This document shows positions 24,407 through 32,490 of a stretch of DNA of 64,000 nucleotides, piece by piece (position 1 is the first letter of the stretch; every line of letters begins with the position of its first letter). Position numbers and translations under genes: made by a program. The DNA comes from Adiantum capillus-veneris (taxonomy: Eukaryota; Streptophyta; Polypodiopsida; Polypodiales; Pteridaceae): NCBI GenBank assembly GCA_014529385.2, contig CM043944.1:59841268-59905267 (forward strand), read 5' to 3'. The notes below the pieces were generated by a model. It was not told the DNA's origin. It did no database searches and was given only the letters and a program-made list of their open reading frames with translations.

Positions 24407-26654
24407 CCGGGTTGAGGAAATCCCCTTATGCGATTGTATTATGCCCCGTGCATATGATCTCGTGCAGACCATGGTTCTGTCATAGCTTATCCTATAAGCG
24501 TACAACTACACGCTCTTGTAGAGAGAGGCTTAGCTTATCCGATAAGCGTACAACTGTGTACTTGTACCATGCCCTTGTAGATAGAGATACCATAAGTCAC
24601 ATCTTCACCCACTTATCTTGTATGTGATCGTGATTGTATCAGGGTGCAGATGTATGTCACATTGCCTCTGAATAAACATAAAACAAAATGTGTGAAAACA
24701 TCAACAACTGAGCTCGTCCTGACAGAGTAGCTAGAGTTATAGCGAAAGCGTCTGCAATGATGGGTGTTGTACAACCATCGTACTAGTATGCCATGCATAC
24801 AAAGCAAAAAATAGAATAATTAGCCCTTGGCTTAAATGACAGTCTCAACCATGTGAGCCTTTTTACGTGCGTTGCACAAGGACACTGGTATGGATACATC
24901 ACAGTGCACCGTTGTGTAAATTGTGAGCTTATATCCATATAGTGCGAAAGATGTGTGCCATTATTGTTGATATAAAGTCAATCGATAATACATTTTCACA
25001 TAGGAGAAGCCTTGCTTTGCATGAAATTTGGCAAAGCACTTTGCTTTGTACAGCGGCTTCGTATGGAGTCTGCCCAAGCACTTTGCTTTGCTGAGCAGAG
25101 AGATCTTTTGCAAAGTGAAAAGTAAAAAATGGACGAAACAAACATAACTTGAAAGTTACTAACCTTGTCCCCCACTTGTGGTCAGGTTTTTGGTAATCCG
25201 TTGGAATCTAACTCATAGCCATATGTACTGCTTGAGTGAGTTAGCGTATGTATCATATACACCCTCTTGGGATGTAAAAACCTGCAAACATCGTGGCAAG
25301 TTTTCCCACGTTTGTATGATAAGAGCATAATCCAAACTGTGGAAACTGCGATGCCAAATACTAAAAGGGAATCTTTGCTTTACATGAGTACTCATGGAGT
25401 TCTGGTGCGCATAGCTAACAGATACTCTTGCCAATTGACAATGGCATAGCAAAAGAAAGTCGATCGTGTCGAACATTTACAGATAATCGACCTTGTTGAG
25501 TTGTACCACATATAAAACTTTGCCTAGGAACCATGGCCTAGCAAAAATAAAAATCTAAAATGCGACATAGAGAAACCCCCGTTGGCTTCTCAAGTTGATG
25601 AGTGAGTCGTGCCCACTGGCCGTATTGTCATAAAACTCGAATGAAGTTCAATAAAGAAAAGATCCTTGTAGAACCGTAGGTAATGGTTGGACTTGCCAAG
25701 GTACCTGTGTTGCCTTCATCAAGGGTAGCAACAAGCTGTGCCAATCTTCTAAAGAACTCGCATCGACTTGCCTTGTCATACTGGCTTGGTTGAATTTGAT
25801 GCATGCTTTTGTTGAATCCCCTTTGAGATGTGCTCCACTGGTGACAATCTTTCATTTTTGCATCGAGTTCAAGAAAGCCTTGCTTCTCCACCACCATGCT
25901 CTGCATGGGTTTTGCATAAGTTTCATACTTTGTGGTGATCGTAAGTTGAAATATTTGCTAAAAATATTTGCCTGCTTCAAGCACCTCCCTCCTTGAGAGC
26001 TCGACTACACATGGTGATACTTTTTGAACACGACTGCAAGCCATTGTTACCGCAAACAAAGCCAAAACCTAGGCAATGCCATTCCATGGTCTCAAAGTAA
26101 TATATGATATTGTGGTGGATGTCTGCAATTTTTGAAATTGCAGCGGTTTGTTCAAAGATTCTGCACTGCAGCACATGTCGTTACTTGTTGTCGCTCCGGC
26201 TCCGTAGTCGAGGATAGGAGGAAAATACCTCCGTATACACGAGGTGAGAAAGACCCCTAGCCAAGATTATTTTTTTTGGTCAAATTTTTTGGGTCTAAGC
26301 ATAGCGGGCTCTTCCATGTGTAAAACCAAATGCTCAAACGAGCTATAGCATAGCAGACAGTGGCACGCCGGCAAATTGCATCGAGAGCAGAGAGATTGGT
26401 TGCAAATCTCACCATGGCGCAGAATCGAAACTTCCCCAGCAGGTCTGCGCGATGCCAGCAAGATCGAACTCGTTCCAACCGACTTCTCCTTCCCCCTCGA
26501 TGCTAGGGTCATTGCACGCGGGCTTTTTCCGTCCTCCTTCTCTGTCGCTTGTCAAGGACTACTGCCCAGGGCCTTGCTTCCTTCGTGCATGAGCATGCAA
26601 AATTGGTTGGCTCCACGCCCCCCTTTCCCAAAATAGAACCGCTCGGAAACCCCT
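21843..26654 (-). other. internal region of element C, noncoding
   Basis: Only the extreme 3' end resembles gypsy pol. The rest has short chance frames. Local oddities are a (GA)n tract at 24362-24404, a repeated word CTTATCC(T/G)ATAAGCGTACAAC at about 24486 and 24533, and a repeated AGCACTTTGCTTTG near 25035 and 25075. Confidence 0.6.
24362..24404. repeat. (GA)n microsatellite
   Basis: About 21 GA units within element C. Confidence 0.96.
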
Positions 26655-26769
26655 TGAGAATGATCCTCCCACCCACCCATTAAATAGCCCCTTGGGCCTC
26701 ATTCCCTATACTAGCAGCCGGCCCCTTGGGTCTGGTCCTTGACCACCGGGCATTACCCTTGGCATGACA
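26655..26769 (-). repeat. 5' terminal repeat (short LTR) of element C
   Basis: 115 bp. It starts directly beside the AATAC duplication at 26770 and ends CATTCTCA in the sense direction. No clear tRNA primer site follows it. Confidence 0.75.
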
Positions 26770-26774
26770 AATAC

Positions 26775-29700
26775 CACCATCACACTGCTTAAACTGTAAT
26801 GATGCAACAACTCCAAATCTTTCATCTTGAAAGTAGCACTCAAATCAGCCTTAAATTCAGCAATATGTACCTCATTGGGACCAGTGCAACAAATCATCCA
26901 CATAAAGAACAACAATGAGAAGCACATCACCCTCACGCTTGACATACAATGTGCTTTCTACTGGACTATTACGAAAGCCTCATTTGACCAAATGAGTGTC
27001 AGGTTTCTCATACCAAGCACGAGAGATTGCTTCAACCCATAGAAAGCCTTCTTACATGTGCACACTTTGTCCTCTTGTCCTTTCTTGACAAAACCGCAAG
27101 GCTGCGTTACATAAACTTCATCAAATATATAACCATTCAAGAAAGCAGTAACAATGTCTGATTGATGTACATCCCAACCAAAATGAGGTGCCAATGCACA
27201 TAGAAAATGAACAGTAGTCATACGATAAGTGGGAGCAAAAGTTTCTTCATAATCTATGCCTTTTTGTTGCGCATAGCCTTTTGCAACAAGTCGGGCCTTA
27301 TGGCGATCAACCTCACCATCCGTCTTGCGTTTCAACTTGTAAACCCACTTTGTACCAATGGACTTTTTGCCATGAGGAAAATCACATAAAGTCCATGTGC
27401 CGTTTTCTTAAGTGCATCATATTCTGATTGCATGGTAGCCATCCAATTTTTTGAATTCTGTGCTTCCTCAAAAGAAAAAGGTTCCTCAACATCATGTAAG
27501 CTAGACACAACCAAAGCATAACAATCTGATGCATAAGAGACATGGTGAGAACCTGAACGAGTACGACTAGACAAAGGTGCATCCAACTTATTGTTATGCA
27601 AAGTGTGCACCAGCCATTTTGTCATACCTCTAGCTTGCTCATTTTCAGCCCTTTCCTCATCAAGTACCTCATTTACATCTGCATCAGTAATAGGCTGATA
27701 TGTAACATTTTCAAAAACCCCCATAGGATGTACATTCGTATTTCCACCACTGAAAAGAGGCAACAAAGTGACATAAATGTCCTCTGAGCTTACATTACTG
27801 TCTCTAGTACATGACATCAAGGGCTGAACAGAATCTTCCACAAACACAACTCCGTGAAACCAGAATACGCTTTTGTTTGTGGATAATACAACCTATAACC
27901 TTTGATTTTAGCACTAAAATCAATAAAAATACATTTGACAGCATTATCATCCAATTTTCTGTGTTTGTTTGTGGCACCACAGCATATGCCAAACGACTAA
28001 AAACACGCATATACTCAATAGAAGGCTTTCTATCATGCCATGATTCATATGGAGTAATAGATTGCAAAGCTTTCTTAGGACCGTAAGTTACCTGTTTTTA
28101 CTCTCAGCAACACCATTTTGCTGAGGTGTATAAGGCACTATACATTGGTGTTTTATCCCACGACTAGCCAGAAATGCATTAAATTCATGAGACATATACT
28201 CCTCCCCTCGGTCGGAACAGAGGGTGCCCATAGTACATTTCGAGACATTTTCGACCATAGCTAGAAAGTATTTGAAGCACATAAAAACTTCGGACTCCGC
28301 TTTAAGCGAAAATACCCATGCATGCCTAGAGTAATCATCAATGAAAGTCACAAAGTAAAGGTAATTTCCCAAGGACGGAGTTTGCATGGGCCCACAAACA
28401 TCACTATGCACAAGCTGCAACCTGCATGTGGTCCTAACTGAACCATCCTTTAGAAACTTAGAATGCTGCATTTTACCAAAAATATAGCCTTCACAAACAT
28501 GTTTGACAGGTGCTTCAAAAGGTGGCAAAGGAGCAACCATATTAGATTTTTGCAAACGCAGCAAACTGGCAAAATTCAAATGACCAAAAGTTTTGCATCT
28601 GAAATAGCCTTTGAATCCAAAACTACATTTGCAAAAATCTGCCCACACTTGTCATACAAAGTGAGCTTATACAACCCACGATAGAAAAGGCCAGATGCAA
28701 CAACTTCATCACCAAAATTGAGATCATGAACTGTACATCTGTCATCCACAAATTTGACTACTACAAGTCCAAGTCTAGCAAGTGCAGATACAGACAAAAG
28801 ATTCTTCTTAATCTAGGTACATAAAGTGCATCAACAAGTGTGAAAGAACTGCCATTTGCAGCAATAAGCACAATCTTTCCAACCCCCTGAATCGGATAAG
28901 AGGCATTGTTGGCACAAGTGACTGAATTCCCATGAGGGATAGACTCGAGAGAGGTGAACAATTCACAATGTGAGGTAATGTGCTTTGTAGCACCACTGTC
29001 AAAATACTACACATGTGAATCTGCAACAACTGACATGCATGCATCATGGACAACAGGATTGTAAGTGCACTCTACACTAAAAGCCCATTCTGCATCAACA
29101 TTAGCATCACAGTCTTCTTTCACAAAAGACTCAACAATGGCTGCATTTGTAGTAGAACCACCCTCTTTCTTCTTAGCCTCTTTGGCCTTCAACTTAGGAC
29201 ACTACTTGATCAAGTGATCATTAGGTTTTACAATAATGGCAATGCATCTTCCTTTTGCCCTTATCACCAGAATTTCCAGACGAATTGCTGCCAGCAGAAG
29301 CATTAGAACAGGTGTTTTTCCACTCGCAGAAGAACCATAAGAAGTGGCTGCATTGCTGTTACCACCCTTTCTTTGAGCAGCAATAAAAGCCTGTTCAACT
29401 GCACGCTAGTCCTGTTTTTTCTAAAAAGTGACTCTTGCAACAACAATGTGCATAATGCATCAAACTTAATTACTTCAGGATTTCCTTGGGTCATAAGTCT
29501 CCAAGTACTAGCAAAAGTCTGGTAGAAATTTGGTAAGGCATCAAGAACAGTCTGCACAAGGGAATTGTATGGAATGACTTCACCTGCAGAAATAAGTCGC
29601 TCATTGATATCCTTGACACCAGCAAGGAAAGTGTCCATATCATCTTCCTCATGCATAATCTTTGACTCCAGCTCTTTATGCAACAATGCAAATTTTGCCT

Positions 29701-30079
29701 CATTGCGGCTTGCATAAAGACCAGCCAGAATATCCCAGGCCTATTTTGTAAATTTCGTTGAACGAATGTGAGGAGTAATGGTGCGCTTCACATACAACGC
29801 AATCAACACATGAGCCTGCGCATCCTTTACATCCCAACGAGCTTGTTCTGCCGTAGGTTAAAAAGCTCTAACAATAGCAATCCTTGCAGCAAGACCTGCA
29901 ACATCCTCATCACCTACATCCTTAGAACCAGGACATACATCAATGTCCTACACAATATTCCAGAAGCCCTTTGACACAAGAACCTGTTGCATCACGTAAG
30001 CCCACATAGGGTAATCGTCCCCATCCAGTCCGTCCTCAACAGCAAACATCTTGAACACATCCGAGTTATTGTCGGCCAT
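26775..30079 (-). pseudogene. copia A gag, protease, integrase and RT
   Basis: Begins at ATG 30079 (MADNN). Gag reads MHEEDDMDTFLAGVKDINER. A decayed knuckle lies near 29200, and the protease zone near 29000 has a stop at the FDSG position. GAG-pre-integrase is CEGYIFGKMQHSKFLKD. Integrase reads HSDVCGPMQTPSLGNYLYF, FIDDYSRHAWVF, SDRGEEYMSHEFNAF and YTPQQNGVAESKNR (28460-28090). RT reads KRKTDGEVDRHKARLVAKGY and FLNGYIFDEVYVTQP (27330-27090). More frameshifts and stops are present than in the sister copy. The YxDD region at about 26900-26870 is interrupted. Element C begins at 26769. Confidence 0.92.
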
Positions 30080-30391
30080 TGTGAATGCCTGCACCTGATG
30101 TGAAAACTGCCCAAAAAGAGGAGAAACGAATCAGGAACAACACATGCTCTATAGCACAAACCATAGAAGACTGTAAGGGACCTATAATGCAGAAAACAAC
30201 ACTAACAAATTCAGCACAAAATGATAAAATAGCCTGTGCAGTACTGCCTGTAGTGGAAACGGAGGCCGAAATGAGCCCGAATCAAAAATTTGAGCAGACC
30301 TACGAACGCTCGCCAAAGCTCACTGAAATCGGAGAAAGTGAGTAGGCATGTGCTGGAGCTGCTGGCGACTAAGCCTGGGAGGATGCAACCT

Positions 30392-30403
30392 GTTATGATA
30401 CCA
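30392..30403 (-). other. primer binding site of copia A
   Basis: Minus-strand TGGTATCATAAC, 2 bp from the 5' LTR. Two changes from the tRNA-iMet consensus. Confidence 0.85.
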
Positions 30404-30405
30404 AT

Positions 30406-30632
30406 TGTTGAAATTAGGGTTGCAGGATAACACACACAACTTGGAGAAGACGAAGGAAGCTCAAGGCACACAACAGAGAGTGTGTTACTTAGTGTGCAAT
30501 GGAAAGATGGATAGCCCTAGAATGAATAGGCGTATATACAATGCACGGGGAAAAAACCTCCTAAAGAGGAAAAAATGCCCCGACGGTCCTAAGTGTGTTC
30601 ACACACATCACTACCACATGTATATGGTAGCA
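30406..30632 (-). repeat. 5' LTR of copia A
   Basis: Sense TGCTACCATATACATG to CCTAATTTCAACA. Followed on the plus strand by ATTAC, the target duplication. Confidence 0.93.
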
Positions 30633-31110
30633 ATTACTTCCCCCTTGGAGAAGTGTTTTGTCTTTGAAAACAAAAATGGGGGATTTCTTGTTAAGAACAC
30701 TAATGTTTTCTTAAGTGGCACCTTCTTTAGGTCTATCTTTTCGCTTAACTAATGCTTAGATGCACATGATGACAAGTACATAACTAATGATACTCAAGAA
30801 TGCGCTCGGGTTCATGCACTTGGGTTGGAGGTTCAATGAAAGCGACCAAAATCTCATGATCAATTACATTGTTGTCCCTATGTAAGTGTTTGCACAAATG
30901 ACTTACATTAAAAACCGGATGAATGCGAGAGTGCGTAGGTAAAGAAAGTTTGTGGCCAAATCTCCAACTTTCTTGAGTATTTTGTTTGTGCCATATCTAG
31001 GAGATAACACACATTAATTCATTAATAAGAATGAAAATTCCCTTCTCCCCCCATGTGTGGCTCTCCTCTGCACCCAATTCTCCTTGAACAACCCTTGAGG
31101 AATCTTAGTG
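30633..31110 (-). pseudogene. gypsy D relic, integrase C-terminus and polypurine tract
   Basis: Minus strand reads KILKKVGDLA near 30980, then LPTHSRIHPVFNVSHLCKHL and HEILVAFIEPPTQVHEPERI (about 30910-30785), the integrase C-terminal segment typical of plant chromovirus-like gypsy elements. The end has (Q)NTSPRGK followed by the purine run CCAAGGGGGAAG. The LTR that should follow is visible across copia A as TGTGAGGCCAAGGGCC in the sense direction at 15307 downward, resembling the start of element C's LTR. Copia A therefore inserted at D's polypurine-tract/LTR boundary. Confidence 0.8.
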
Positions 31111-31128
31111 CGCGAGCGTGCGCGTGCA

Positions 31129-31270
<142 letters not shown>

Positions 31271-31559
31271 CCCAAAAACCCTCGTCTTGCAATCTTGCAT
31301 CTTCGACAATGGCACTTCACTTTTGGAACATGCTCTACCTCACAATCTCCCACCTATACATCCTACCTGTCCTACATCACGATAGCAAGAGGGAGAGAGA
31401 CTCCATAAAGATGCCCCACGATTTCGATTATGTCGAAAACATGCTCACGATAGGCATGCATACAATTTTTGAACTAATATAATGCCTCCTAGTGTTGGCC
31501 TCCTCTTCCTTTCGCACTAAGTGCCATGAGGTCTTTAATAACCCTAGGAGGTGGGATCA

Positions 31560-31700
31560 ATGATGGGGAAGCCACCCAAATCTCGAGGCAATTGGAGGGT
31601 GTACAAAAAGTCAAAGGCGTGGACCTCCACTCCCCCCGAGTTTGAGCTTCAAACCCATGACCTCCACTTTGAGAGCCCAATGTCTTAACCACGCGTCGAT
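31560..31700 (-). mobile_element. possible tRNA-derived SINE head
   Basis: Minus strand has CGTGGTTAAGACATTGGGCT, resembling a pol III box A, then GGTCATGGGTTTGAAGCTC about 30 nt later, resembling box B (GGTTCGANNCC). The arrangement is like plant tRNA-derived SINEs. A 3' tail and target duplication were not established. Confidence 0.4.
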
Positions 31701-31859
31701 GTGGGCGTCATTGATTTCGTAGTCATTCCACTTGCATATAGAAAAACCTACGCAAGCAAAAGTTAACTCGGACATGAAAAGTAAACTTCGATCCATTGGA
31801 CAGATTGTGAGCATTGTGAAAAACGTGCCGTTCTTCTCTATCATCGATCCTACCGCCGG

Positions 31860-32000
31860 ATCTTACCCTGTGCCCTTTGAAAGGTCAGTAAAAAGGAATT
31901 GCGTCTCGATGAAAGGGCAGTCCCTTATGGGACTTAAATTACGCACTCTACGTGAGAGGTCAAGTATTGCGTTTCGAACCCCAACCGTTGGAATGGTGGT
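31860..32000 (+). mobile_element. possible second SINE-like segment
   Basis: Contains GCGTTTCGAACCCCAACC (box B-like, about 31967-31984) downstream of GAGAGGTCAAG and an inverted word GTCCCTTATGGGAC (about 31921). No convincing box A, so this is weak. Confidence 0.25.
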
Positions 32001-32339
32001 TTGAGTTCTGATGCTTTCTTCCAAGTCACGAGATGACCAGCTTCACCATAGCTTGGACACAAACAACGAACCCCAAACACCACTGACGACTGATAGCGTG
32101 GCAGATAAACAAATGGAAGCCCTTCTGCTATGGAAAGAGGACAACGCCGAGCTCTGCAGAGAAAAGGGGCAAACAGCCGACTCTTCGCACCGGGAGTTGC
32201 TAAACAAATACATATGAGGTGTGTAGCATCGCAGCTGGGATCCCACCCTCATAGCAGAAGAGGCGTGCGATGGGGGTCGTCCTTAGGGAAGGGTGTGTAA
32301 GAACCGCTGTTTACACATTTTTTTTTTTGTAAATCGTTC

Positions 32340-32366
32340 TCACACACACACACACACACACACGCG

Positions 32367-32404
<38 letters not shown>
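32340..32404. repeat. (CA)n(CG)n(CA)n tract
   Basis: Alternating purine-pyrimidine run: about 11 CA, 6 CG, then about 14 CA. Located 87-150 bp upstream of the PPR start codon. Confidence 0.97.
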
Positions 32405-32408
<4 letters not shown>

Positions 32409-32490
32409 TTCGTTTTCTCTCTCAGCACCACTGGTTTTGTGTTCACAGAGTGCTGCCACGAAAGCAGCAATAAAGGCTATACAAGCAAAC

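Larger units (their letters stand above)
21699..26769 (-). mobile_element. gypsy-like element C, coding-depleted, nested in A
   Basis: Flanked by target duplication AATAC (21694-21698 and 26770-26774) inside the copia A RT. Terminal direct repeats at 21724-21842 and 26655-26769 start TGTCATGCC in the sense (minus) direction and include a TATA-like TATTTAAT. The sense strand just before the left repeat ends in a purine run (CAAGGGGGGAG), and the preceding frame reads KTLLQGGSNVMP, the characteristic end of gypsy pol. Internal 4.8 kb carries no recognisable gag or pol beyond that tail, so it is a nonautonomous (LARD-like) element. The left repeat extends 25 bp further (21699-21723) than its partner. 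Confidence 0.8.
15308..30632 (-). mobile_element. Ty1/copia element A (outer, interrupted by B and C)
   Basis: Minus-strand copia element bounded by LTRs 15308-15533 and 30406-30632, with perfect 5-bp target duplication ATTAC at 15303-15307 and 30633-30637. Removing inserted elements B (15954-21227) and C (21699-26769) leaves an element of about 5 kb, matching the sister copy at 7661-12823 throughout. Coding pieces are 15609-15953, 21233-21693 and 26775-30079. The target lay at the polypurine tract of a minus-strand gypsy (D), because TTACTTCCCCCTTGGAG follows the right duplication. Confidence 0.93.

Noticed and set aside
32293-32490. N-terminal extension of the PPR frame upstream of 32491
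   Set aside because: It translates the CA/CG tract as His-Thr and Arg-Ala repeats. The ATG at 32491 starts the PPR-like sequence.
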